From NCBI GenBank assembly GCA_905235825.1, contig CAJONH010000283.1, positions 1-5,545 of the forward strand: a stretch of 5,545 nucleotides of DNA, in the 5' to 3' direction. Each line of letters starts with the position of its first letter. Positions within the stretch are counted from its first letter, which is position 1. Under the pieces are notes generated by a model. That model made no database searches. It was not told the origin of the DNA and saw only the letters and a program-made list of their open reading frames with translations. Source of the stretch: Candidatus Gastranaerophilales bacterium (lineage in GTDB: Bacteria > Cyanobacteriota > Vampirovibrionia > Gastranaerophilales > Gastranaerophilaceae). The translations under genes were made by a program, and so were the position numbers. Shown piece after piece: positions 1-5,545 of this stretch.

Positions 1-65
1 ATAACCAAGCGAAACAGCCCTGAAAAGGATTTTCTTTTTTGTAGCATCTATAAACTATAAATAAT

Positions 66-94
66 TTGGCAAAAAAATATTTATACATCATAAT
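66..94 (+). promoter_or_regulatory. candidate upstream promoter for the histidine kinase operon
   Basis: TTGGCA at 66-71 and CATAAT at 89-94 each match the sigma-70 consensus at five of six positions and are separated by 17 bp. Transcription would start near 101 and leave an 85-nt AT-rich leader before the kinase start at 186. I see no stable hairpin or riboswitch-like structure in that leader. AT-rich DNA yields such matches by chance, and a second candidate lies closer to the gene, so this is tentative. Confidence 0.35.
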
Positions 95-148
95 ATATTA
101 AACGGTGTAAAATCGCATATAAATTACTTAATTTTTCTATAAATTAAA

Positions 149-177
149 TTGAGAATAACTTTTATATATGTAATAAT
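149..177 (+). promoter_or_regulatory. candidate proximal promoter, nearly leaderless, for the histidine kinase
   Basis: TTGAGA at 149-154 and AATAAT at 172-177 each match consensus at five of six positions with 17-bp spacing. The predicted +1 is near 184, only two bases before the ATG at 186. The 15 bases before the ATG contain no purine-rich ribosome binding site, which fits initiation on a leaderless or near-leaderless message. The AT-rich background makes a chance match possible. Confidence 0.35.
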
Positions 178-185
178 AATCACTA

Positions 186-1880
186 ATGAAAATTAAGCAT
201 TTTAAAATTGTAGAACAAATTATTATTATATCTTTAATAGGAGTATTATTTCCTTCTGTTATTGCATGGTTTGTAATAAATAATATCAGCCAGCATTCAA
301 TAAGGCAGCATTTGGCTAATTCTGCTCAAACTTATGCAAGAATTATAGAAAACAACATTTCATATATAATAAAATCCGATGAAAACAGACTCAATGAAAT
401 AGCAACAGGACTCAATCACGTTTCAGGCAGTTATGAGCAGCAGTTGTATCTTAATGATATCGCAATAAATTCAAATGTTTTTAAAGAATTTGAAATTATC
501 CGCCCCAGTGAAAATCCTGATTTTAAGACACAGGATAAATCTGTTGTAAATTCGGAAGAAGACAGATTATGGCTGATAGAAAAAGTTCATAACGATAAAT
601 ATATAAAAGCGGAAATTAACACAAAACCAATTAAAAATGATATATTTAAAAATATTGAAGATGTTAAATTCAGACGTATTTATATTGTTAATAAATCAGG
701 CAAATTATTATTTTCTCACAATTATGATGAAGAAGATTTTCAAAAATGCATAAAGCAGCTTCCTGTTAATCTTGTAAATAATATTGTTACAAGGTTTGAT
801 GAAATTAAAAACCAACCCCGTGTTTATTTAAAATTAAAAGATTTAAATTTAATTATTATAGTAAATACTTCAAAAGAATTAACTGATGCAACAATAAACA
901 AAGCAAGAATTAAAATACTGGCGGCATTTCTTGCCGCTGCTGCAGTAACCCTGCTTTTAACATTAATGTACAGTTATTATTTGTATTTCAACATAAAACA
1001 GCTTTTTAGAGGAATAATTGCCGTATCAAGAGGCAATTATATGCGTCATATAACTTTGCGTACAAATATTTTTACTCCCCGTGAAATCATTTTTTTGGCA
1101 GATGAATTTAACGGTATGATTAACGAGATAAATAATTCATATAAAGAACTTGAGCAAAAAAACAAAGAATTAAAACAGTTAGACAGTTTTCGCTCAAATC
1201 TGGTTGATACAGTGAGCCATGAACTAAGAACACCATTGACAGGAATAAGGGGTTATACTTCAAGACTTTTAAGAACAGACATTGAAATTGATGATGAAAC
1301 AAAACATAAATCTTTATTGACAATTAAACGTCAAGCGGAAAGATTATCACGTATGATAGAAGATTTACTTGTTATTCCCGATATTGAAGGAGCAAAACTT
1401 AACATAAACATAGAACCCGTTAACATTCTTAATTGTATTGAAGCAGCGGTATATTCCGTTAAAAATATTGAAGAACGTGAAATTGAAAACAACGTAACAA
1501 ACAAATTTCCCCTTGTTTGGGCAGATAAAGACAGACTTGAACAGGTGCTTATTAATTTAATAGGAAATGCTCACAAATATGCTTATGAAAATACCTCAAT
1601 AAAGATTAATGCAATTAACGTTGAAGATAAAGCGGAAATTACAATTTCTAACAGTGCCGATTATATTGAAGAAACTGTTTTAAACACTCTTTTTGATAAA
1701 TTTATAAGACTTGACGATAAAACAACAAGAACAACAAGAGGAACGGGACTCGGTCTTTATATTGTACAGGGATTGATAAAAGCAATGAACGGCATTGTCG
1801 AAATTACCTCGACTAAAGATAATATATTTACGGCAAAAATTATTTTGGATATTTGTAAGGACGATGATAATGAAGCCTGA
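186..1880 (+). CDS. membrane-bound sensor histidine kinase
   Basis: A 564-residue two-component sensor kinase expected in the cytoplasmic membrane. A first membrane segment lies at about residues 9-32, followed by an extracytoplasmic sensor region of about 210 residues (33-243), which I cannot assign to a named ligand-binding family. A second membrane segment lies at about 244-266. A HAMP-like linker and a short coiled coil (about 267-335) lead to a HisKA domain with the H-box VSHELRTP, where His345 is the expected phosphorylation site. The HATPase domain has an N-box (LINLIGNAHKYA, Asn457/Asn461), an F-box-like LFDKFIRL and an intact G2 box GTGLGL (519-524). The G1 box is degenerate: where DxGxG is expected the protein reads NSADY from Asn489. 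The ATG start gives a proper first membrane helix but has no Shine-Dalgarno. The gene overlaps tadA by 11 bp. No partner response regulator is in the window, so the signal and target genes are unknown. Confidence 0.95.
   Translation: MKIKHFKIVEQIIIISLIGVLFPSVIAWFVINNISQHSIRQHLANSAQTYARIIENNISYIIKSDENRLNEIATGLNHVSGSYEQQLYLNDIAINSNVFKEFEIIRPSENPDFKTQDKSVVNSEEDRLWLIEKVHNDKYIKAEINTKPIKNDIFKNIEDVKFRRIYIVNKSGKLLFSHNYDEEDFQKCIKQLPVNLVNNIVTRFDEIKNQPRVYLKLKDLNLIIIVNTSKELTDATINKARIKILAAFLAAAAVTLLLTLMYSYYLYFNIKQLFRGIIAVSRGNYMRHITLRTNIFTPREIIFLADEFNGMINEINNSYKELEQKNKELKQLDSFRSNLVDTVSHELRTPLTGIRGYTSRLLRTDIEIDDETKHKSLLTIKRQAERLSRMIEDLLVIPDIEGAKLNINIEPVNILNCIEAAVYSVKNIEEREIENNVTNKFPLVWADKDRLEQVLINLIGNAHKYAYENTSIKINAINVEDKAEITISNSADYIEETVLNTLFDKFIRLDDKTTRTTRGTGLGLYIVQGLIKAMNGIVEITSTKDNIFTAKIILDICKDDDNEA
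1857..1861 (+). promoter_or_regulatory. ribosome binding site deciding the tadA start
   Basis: AAGGA lies inside the end of the histidine kinase gene, eight bases before the ATG at 1870. In-frame ATGs at 1864 (two bases away) and 1885 fit the spacing less well, so 1870 is the preferred start. Confidence 0.7.
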
Positions 1881-2304
1881 ATTTATGAAAAAGGCTTTGG
1901 AACTTGCTGAAACATCAGGTAAAGATATTCCCGTTGGTGCTGTAATAGTTAAAGATAATAAAATTATTTCTTTTGCCGTAAATGAACGTGAAAAATTGCA
2001 GAATGCAACAGGACATGCAGAAATACTTGCAATACAAAAAGCGAATAAAATATTGGGAAATTGGCACTTAAATGACTGCGAAATATATGTAACTCTTGAA
2101 CCATGCCCGATGTGTGCTTCTGCAATTGTACAGGCAAAAATAAAATCGGTGTATTTTGGTGCTTATGATATGCTGAACGGTGCATTCGGCTCAAAAACCG
2201 ATATGTGCCAAATAATGGGTATTCCAATCAACGTCAAGGGAGGAATAATGGAAGAAGATTGCTCAAAAATATTAAAGGATTATTTTAGTAAAATTAGAAA
2301 TTAA
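1870..2304 (+). CDS. tadA: tRNA-specific adenosine deaminase TadA
   Basis: This 144-residue protein is expected to deaminate adenosine-34 to inosine in the anticodon wobble position, classically of tRNA-Arg(ACG), in the cytoplasm. The cytidine/deoxycytidylate deaminase fold is clear: PVGAVIV near residues 21-27, the zinc and catalytic motif HAE (His49, Glu51 as proton shuttle), and PCPMC (Cys79 and Cys82 as zinc ligands) after the strand YVTLE. The C-terminal part with YFGAYD, NGAFGS and GGIMEEDC matches the usual TadA layout and length. The start at 1870 is chosen for its AAGGA site and because it gives the usual short N-terminus; the frame stays open upstream to 1795 only as an overlap with the kinase gene. 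Translation is probably coupled to the kinase, since the genes overlap by 11 bp. A guanine or cytosine deaminase is less likely given the TadA-type C-terminus. Confidence 0.93.
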   Translation: MKPEFMKKALELAETSGKDIPVGAVIVKDNKIISFAVNEREKLQNATGHAEILAIQKANKILGNWHLNDCEIYVTLEPCPMCASAIVQAKIKSVYFGAYDMLNGAFGSKTDMCQIMGIPINVKGGIMEEDCSKILKDYFSKIRN

Positions 2305-2310
2305 TATTTA

Positions 2311-3348
2311 TTAAGGCTTTAACAACACTTTTAATGCATGACCGTTCATGTGTTTTATCAGGGCTTCTTCCGCACGCTCTAAAGGCAGAGTTTCCGTTAT
2401 CAGTTTTTCTACGGGCAGTTTTTCTTCGTATATCAATCTTAGAGCTTCCCTGAAATATAAAGGTGTATGATGAAATATACTTAATATTTTTATTTGGTCA
2501 TAATGAAGTCTTTTTGTTTCAATGTTAATTGATGTTCCGGAAGGACATCCGCCAAAAAAGTGGACTGTTCCGCCCTTTCTCACAATTCTGAGCATCATTT
2601 CCCACATTTCGGGTAAGCCTACGCATTCAACTGCAGCATCAAGTCCTTTTTTCTCCTCGGTAAATTCCAAAAATATTTTTTCGGGATAATTATATTTTGT
2701 TAAATCAATGATTTCATCTGCACAGTCAAACTCTTTTGCCGCTTTTAATTTTATTGGATTTCTTCCTGCGGCGATTACTTTAGCCCCCTTCATTTTAGCG
2801 AGTTTTGCAAACATTATTCCTATCGGCCCTAACCCCATAACACCTACCGTCTGATTGGGTTTTATATCGGTCTTATCAATTCCGTGTACAACATTTGCCA
2901 GAGGTTCTGCAAATGCAGCACGCTCGAAGGATAAATCATCGGGAATTTTAATAAGGTTTCTTTTTACTATAGCAGACGGTACATTAATATATTCTGCATA
3001 AGCTCCGTTTAAAAATTCAAGATTTTCACATAAGTTGTAATCACCGTGTCGGCAATAAAAACAATTAAAACACGGTGCCGAATTAGCAACAGCAACCCTG
3101 TCGCCTTCTGAAAAACCGACAACATTTTTACCTGTTTTCGATATAATACCCGAAAATTCGTGTCCAAATCCTGAAGGTGTTTTTTTTATTAAAACGGGAT
3201 GCCCTCTTTTATATGTTTTAACATCAGTTCCGCAGGTCAAAGCCGCCATTATTTTTACCTGAACTTCATTGTCTTTCGGGTCTTTTATATCAACTTCTTC
3301 AAATTTCACATTAAGCGGAGAATAAAATTGCAGTGATTTCATTTTCAT
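2311..3348 (-). CDS. zinc-dependent medium-chain dehydrogenase (sorbitol/threonine dehydrogenase type), second of a pair
   Basis: A 345-residue cytoplasmic medium-chain dehydrogenase/reductase expected to interconvert an alcohol and a ketone or aldehyde. The GroES-like catalytic domain comes first, with catalytic-zinc ligands Cys39 (in CGTD), His63-Glu64 (in GHE) and Glu148 (in FAEPLA). A complete structural-zinc set Cys93, Cys96, Cys99, Cys107 is also present. The Rossmann domain carries GLGPIG at 172-177. At the end of the second beta strand, where NAD-dependent members usually have Asp, the sequence is AAGRN (Arg196), which is compatible with NADP(H) preference; this is inference. The start overlaps the stop of the upstream dehydrogenase by four bases (ATGA at 3348-3345) and has no Shine-Dalgarno, so coupled translation is likely. 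A second ATG two codons downstream is possible. The gene converges on tadA with a 6-bp gap. The substrate cannot be named; sugars, polyols, threonine and butanediol are all used by relatives. Confidence 0.92.
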   Translation of the reverse strand: MKMKSLQFYSPLNVKFEEVDIKDPKDNEVQVKIMAALTCGTDVKTYKRGHPVLIKKTPSGFGHEFSGIISKTGKNVVGFSEGDRVAVANSAPCFNCFYCRHGDYNLCENLEFLNGAYAEYINVPSAIVKRNLIKIPDDLSFERAAFAEPLANVVHGIDKTDIKPNQTVGVMGLGPIGIMFAKLAKMKGAKVIAAGRNPIKLKAAKEFDCADEIIDLTKYNYPEKIFLEFTEEKKGLDAAVECVGLPEMWEMMLRIVRKGGTVHFFGGCPSGTSINIETKRLHYDQIKILSIFHHTPLYFREALRLIYEEKLPVEKLITETLPLERAEEALIKHMNGHALKVLLKP

Positions 3349-4355
3349 ATTTTTATATATGCTTTCATAATTTTATTTGAAATCGTATCACTCAATGCTT
3401 CATTAATATTTTCAAGAGAATAAACAGTTGAAAGTCCGTCAACTCTTACTCTGCCTTCCTCTAATAAACTTATTGCATCCTCTAAATCGACAGGAGAAGA
3501 TGAATAACTGCTCATTACGGTTAATTCTCTGTAATATATATCATTATTTTTAAAACCGTTATCATTTTTTATGCTTGAAAATACAACTATTTTAGCTCCG
3601 TCACGTGCTGCTTTAACAGCAAAATCAATTGAAGATGAAGCTCCTGCCGTAAGAAATATCGTATCAAAACCTAATGGTGCAGTTTTTTTCATTTCTTTGA
3701 GTATTTCTTCCTCATTTTTAATAAGAAAAGAATTATTAAAACCTAATTTAAGCGAAAGATTAACTCTGTCTTGAATTAAATCACACCCGAAAACCTCATG
3801 ACCAAATGCTTTAACGGTTTCTCCCATTAAAATACCTATAGAACCTAAACCGATAATTAAATTTTTGGAATTATCAAACATTCTTGCACGTTTAACCGCT
3901 CTTATGCAGCATGCAAGAGGCTCCGTAAAAGAGGCTTCAATAGGTGTAAGACTTAAATTCGCATTAAAAACGGTATTATTTAAGTGTTCCTCCGAAACAT
4001 AAATATATTCACTAAAACCTCCGGGGATAATATTTGTCGATTTAAAATGTCTGCACATGGAATAACTTCCGCCAAGACAATATTGACAGTAATAACAAGG
4101 TACATGATGTCCTAAAACAACCCTGTCGCCAATAGAAAACGGAGTATTTGAATTTATTTCAACAATTTCCCCTACAACTTCGTGTCCTAAAACACTTCCA
4201 TCAGGCACTAATTTTTGTTGAAGTTTTACAATATCACTGCCGCACAAACCGCAGCCTTCAACCTTTATTATTGCACCTTCTCCATATTCATCAAGAATAG
4301 GTTTTGGTAATTCTTTTATAGTAAATCTGTTATTTTCAAGTACAGCTGATTTCAT
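3345..4355 (-). CDS. zinc-dependent medium-chain dehydrogenase (sorbitol dehydrogenase type), first of a pair
   Basis: A 336-residue cytoplasmic alcohol or polyol dehydrogenase of the zinc-containing MDR superfamily. The N-terminal GroES-like domain shows catalytic-zinc ligands Cys38 (in CGLCGSD), His58-Glu59 (in GHE) and Glu145 (in FTEPLA). The structural-zinc cysteines are Cys87, Cys90, Cys93 and Cys101. The Rossmann fold has GLGSIG at 169-174, and Asp192 sits at the end of the second beta strand, the usual NAD(H)-selecting acidic residue. The C-terminal segment with SYSSSPVD and GRVRVDGL resembles polyol and threonine dehydrogenases. It is divergent from the neighbour (different spacing and loops), so this is not a recent duplication. 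It leads a two-gene operon from the promoter at 4362-4391, with the ATG where +1 is expected and no ribosome binding site. The exact substrate is unknown. Confidence 0.92.
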   Translation of the reverse strand: MKSAVLENNRFTIKELPKPILDEYGEGAIIKVEGCGLCGSDIVKLQQKLVPDGSVLGHEVVGEIVEINSNTPFSIGDRVVLGHHVPCYYCQYCLGGSYSMCRHFKSTNIIPGGFSEYIYVSEEHLNNTVFNANLSLTPIEASFTEPLACCIRAVKRARMFDNSKNLIIGLGSIGILMGETVKAFGHEVFGCDLIQDRVNLSLKLGFNNSFLIKNEEEILKEMKKTAPLGFDTIFLTAGASSSIDFAVKAARDGAKIVVFSSIKNDNGFKNNDIYYRELTVMSSYSSSPVDLEDAISLLEEGRVRVDGLSTVYSLENINEALSDTISNKIMKAYIKI

Positions 4356-4361
4356 AGTTTT

Positions 4362-4391
4362 ATTATACTACATCATATTGTTTTTTGTTAA
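4362..4391 (-). promoter_or_regulatory. sigma-70-type promoter for the dehydrogenase pair
   Basis: On the minus strand TTAACA (4391-4386, five of six matches) is followed after 18 bp by a perfect TATAAT (4367-4362). Six bases later comes the ATG of the first dehydrogenase at 4355, which places the predicted +1 on the A of the start codon. The promoter lies just downstream of the terminator of the preceding operon, a standard arrangement for a separate transcription unit. Basis: motif match by eye plus the usual -10 to +1 distance. Confidence 0.65.
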
Positions 4392-4399
4392 ATATATAT

Positions 4400-4424
4400 A
4401 AAAAAAGAGGATGTTTTACATCCT
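4400..4424 (-). terminator. rho-independent terminator of the ATP-grasp/small-protein operon
   Basis: On the minus strand AGGATGT (4424-4418) and ACATCCT (4414-4408) form a perfect 7-bp stem around a 3-base loop. After one C (4407) come seven consecutive T residues (4406-4400). It begins 23 bases after the TAA of the small gene, supporting that gene as the last of its transcript. The dehydrogenase promoter's -35 element follows directly. Confidence 0.88.
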
Positions 4425-4447
4425 TAAATTACGTAAATATAGATTAA

Positions 4448-4780
4448 TTACAAATCTTGTGCGGCACGAACATAAAATGAACAAGATGAACCTCTCGAAT
4501 TTCTATAAGTGCCTGCACATTGGCACCATTGACAAACTGCCCATGTTGCAGTACCAGGACTACGTCCTCCTGCACCTCCTGCACGAACGTACACTTCATC
4601 ATGACCGTAATATGCTGTCCCGATGAACGAACGTCCACCGGTGGCTGAACAATTACAATCAGCATTTAAATAATACAGTCTGTCGCCTGATAAAAAATCG
4701 GTATTTTCAAATTCAGATACATCTTCATACAATTGAATAATTTGTTCTTCAGTTAAGTTTTCAATAAAATCAAGGTTCAT
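4448..4780 (-). CDS. small Gly/Cys-rich protein with leader-like N-terminus, possible modified-peptide precursor
   Basis: I do not recognise this 110-residue protein. Residues 1-40 are acidic and probably helical (LTEEQIIQLYEDVSEFE), without a signal peptide or membrane segment. Residues 41-110 are very different: rich in Gly, Ala, Ser, Arg and Tyr, with six cysteines at 42, 44, 83, 86, 88 and 100 (CNC and CQWCQC clusters) and an AGGAGG stretch at 67-72. The gene looks real: it overlaps the upstream ATP-grasp gene by ATGA, has an AAAGG site at good spacing, and is followed by an intrinsic terminator. The shape, a short acidic leader plus a cysteine- and glycine-rich tail beside a possible peptide ligase, resembles ribosomally made modified-peptide precursors, but no known core motif, transporter or protease is visible. 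Alternatives are a metal-binding or disulfide-bonded small protein, or a C-terminal fragment of a C-type-lectin or FGE-like fold, suggested only by the final YVRAAQ. The gene call is good; the function is open. Confidence 0.75.
   Translation of the reverse strand: MNLDFIENLTEEQIIQLYEDVSEFENTDFLSGDRLYYLNADCNCSATGGRSFIGTAYYGHDEVYVRAGGAGGRSPGTATWAVCQWCQCAGTYRNSRGSSCSFYVRAAQDL
4566..4583 (-). repeat. two tandem 9-bp units inside the small gene
   Basis: The plus strand reads CCTCCTGCA twice head to tail (4566-4574 and 4575-4583). On the coding strand this gives the AGGAGG protein stretch near residues 67-72. It could be a recent tandem duplication in the Gly-rich part, but two copies are too few to say more. 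Confidence 0.6.
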
Positions 4781-5545
4781 ATTAGCCTTTCTAAATTAAT
4801 TAATTTACCTAATTGATTATTAAATTTTTTATTTAAACTTTTATGAAATCCACTATATGGTGTAAATGTAAGTTCCTCAAAATAAACTTTATTCCCGAAA
4901 ATCATCCAATCTATTCTTACAAAATTAAAATATTTTGATACATTTTGAGATAAATCAAACGATTGAATTATAAAGTCATCACATATATTATTTATTTTAA
5001 TGTCAGTATCAGAGAACGTTTCATCAATGATATTAAAATCTTTATTATATAAAGTAGTTTTATTATTTGCACCGTCTTCAATTCTTATGCATAACGCAGG
5101 TTTTCCATTAAAGCAATACCATTGAATTGTTTTAATATCTTTATTAATTTCCTCTCTCAATAAGGGTTCTATTAATATTTTGGGGGTTATATATTTGTCA
5201 TTGCGAGGAACAACAGAATTTTGGGTATCGTGGCAATCCATAATTACATTATGATTTAATTTTGCAGTTTTATATTGCATTTCAAACCCGCCCCAAAAGC
5301 TGTAATCTTGTTCCAGCCAGCCTGTCATGTTTCTTTTTACCATATCGAACAATTGTTTGTTTTGTAAAAATTTTCCTTTATCTTTTATTATAAATTGCCA
5401 TTTGCACCCGTGATTGCATTTGATTACAAAGCTATTGGGGAGTTTATCAAAATCAATTTGGTCAAAGTAAGTTGTTACATCTTGTTTTGGTTGACTAAAG
5501 TCAACCCTACTACTGGTATAAAGATTCTTCACCCCTGAATTAACA
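4777..5545 (-). CDS. TupA-like ATP-grasp protein, 5' end cut by the window
   Basis: It resembles the TupA-like ATP-grasp family (named after a Bacillus teichuronopeptide protein), predicted to make ATP-dependent amide links in cell-surface polymers. Counting from the GTG at 5532, the recognisable parts are FDQIDFDKLP then KCNHG (38-42), IQWYCFNGKP (about 136-145, substrate or ATP-binding strand) and RIDWMIFGNKVYFEELTFTP (206-225, with Glu219/Glu220 as likely metal ligands). The GTG gives 251 residues but has no properly spaced ribosome site, and the frame stays open to the window edge. Relatives, from memory, carry about 50-80 more N-terminal residues, so the true start is probably outside the window. 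KCNHG is followed by CKW rather than the SG I expect, which may alter the nucleotide loop. It is translationally coupled to the downstream small gene by an ATGA overlap. Acceptor and donor substrates are unknown; involvement in glycan or peptide modification is inference. Confidence 0.82.
   Translation of the reverse strand, partial: VNSGVKNLYTSSRVDFSQPKQDVTTYFDQIDFDKLPNSFVIKCNHGCKWQFIIKDKGKFLQNKQLFDMVKRNMTGWLEQDYSFWGGFEMQYKTAKLNHNVIMDCHDTQNSVVPRNDKYITPKILIEPLLREEINKDIKTIQWYCFNGKPALCIRIEDGANNKTTLYNKDFNIIDETFSDTDIKINNICDDFIIQSFDLSQNVSKYFNFVRIDWMIFGNKVYFEELTFTPYSGFHKSLNKKFNNQLGKLINLERLI
4786..4790 (-). promoter_or_regulatory. ribosome binding site of the small Gly/Cys-rich gene
   Basis: Minus-strand AAAGG (4790-4786) is five bases before the ATG at 4780 and lies inside the last codons of the ATP-grasp gene. 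It supports independent or re-initiated translation of the small gene. Confidence 0.65.

Noticed and set aside
22..40. Possible terminator of a gene left of the window (GAAAA/TTTTC stem followed by six T)
   Set aside because: The stem is only five base pairs, four of them A-T, and there is no visible upstream gene to end, so it is too weak to annotate.
1964..2227. Open frame of 87 codons antisense to tadA
   Set aside because: tadA is unambiguous on the other strand and this frame has no family resemblance or start signal.
2301..2314. AT-only inverted repeat between tadA and the dehydrogenase as a bidirectional terminator
   Set aside because: Six A-T pairs with a two-base loop would not be stable and no T-tract follows on either strand; it mostly reflects facing TAA stop codons.
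4429..4436. Palindrome TTACGTAA between the small gene and its terminator as an operator
   Set aside because: An isolated 8-bp palindrome in an AT-rich spacer downstream of a gene is expected by chance.
4448..4540. C-type lectin/FGE-like C-terminus and diversity-generating retroelement target in the small protein
   Set aside because: Only the final few residues resemble that fold, and no template repeat or reverse transcriptase is in the window.
4411..4626. Open frame of 71 codons on the plus strand
   Set aside because: It starts inside the terminator hairpin and is antisense to the small gene; its Leu/His-rich product is a shadow of the Gly/Cys-rich tail.
4444..4665. Open frame of 73 codons on the minus strand
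   Set aside because: It overlaps the small Gly/Cys-rich gene in another frame, has no ribosome site, and that gene has coupling, ribosome site and terminator support.
1..5545. CRISPR array, tRNA or rRNA gene, insertion sequence or attachment site
   Set aside because: No regularly spaced repeats, cloverleaf sequence, rRNA signature, transposase or terminal inverted repeats were seen.

Overview
The window is AT-rich (about 30% G+C by eye) and carries dense bacterial genes read with the standard code, with TGA used as a stop. Proteins are rich in Ile, Lys and Asn. This would fit a low-GC, host-associated bacterium such as a gut Gastranaerophilales (Melainabacteria) or a similar lineage. That placement is an impression from protein style, not a demonstrated assignment.

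The plus-strand left half (1-2304) starts with a 185-bp AT-rich upstream region. It is followed by a membrane-bound sensor histidine kinase (186-1880) and by tadA (1870-2304), the tRNA adenosine deaminase. The two genes overlap by 11 bp, so they are probably one transcript. No response regulator is visible in the window.

The right half is on the minus strand and reads from right to left. A TupA-like ATP-grasp protein (4777 to the right edge, 5' end cut off by the window) overlaps by 4 bp (ATGA) with a small 110-residue protein (4448-4780). That protein has an acidic, leader-like N-terminus and a Gly/Cys-rich C-terminus. The pair ends in a clear intrinsic terminator (4400-4424). A new promoter (4362-4391) then drives two zinc-dependent medium-chain dehydrogenases (4355 to 3345, and 3348 to 2311), again joined by an ATGA overlap. 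The second dehydrogenase converges on tadA with only 6 bp between the stop codons.

The most interesting unit is the ATP-grasp and small-protein pair. The pair is coupled, the small gene has its own ribosome binding site, and its composition changes abruptly inside the gene from about 28% to about 50% G+C. A modified-peptide (RiPP-like) or surface-polymer role is possible but unproven. The dehydrogenase pair may differ in coenzyme preference (one NAD-like, one NADP-like), which suggests paired oxidation and reduction of a sugar or polyol. Both operon-leading genes whose starts are visible have a -10 element abutting the start codon and no Shine-Dalgarno sequence, so leaderless mRNAs are plausible.
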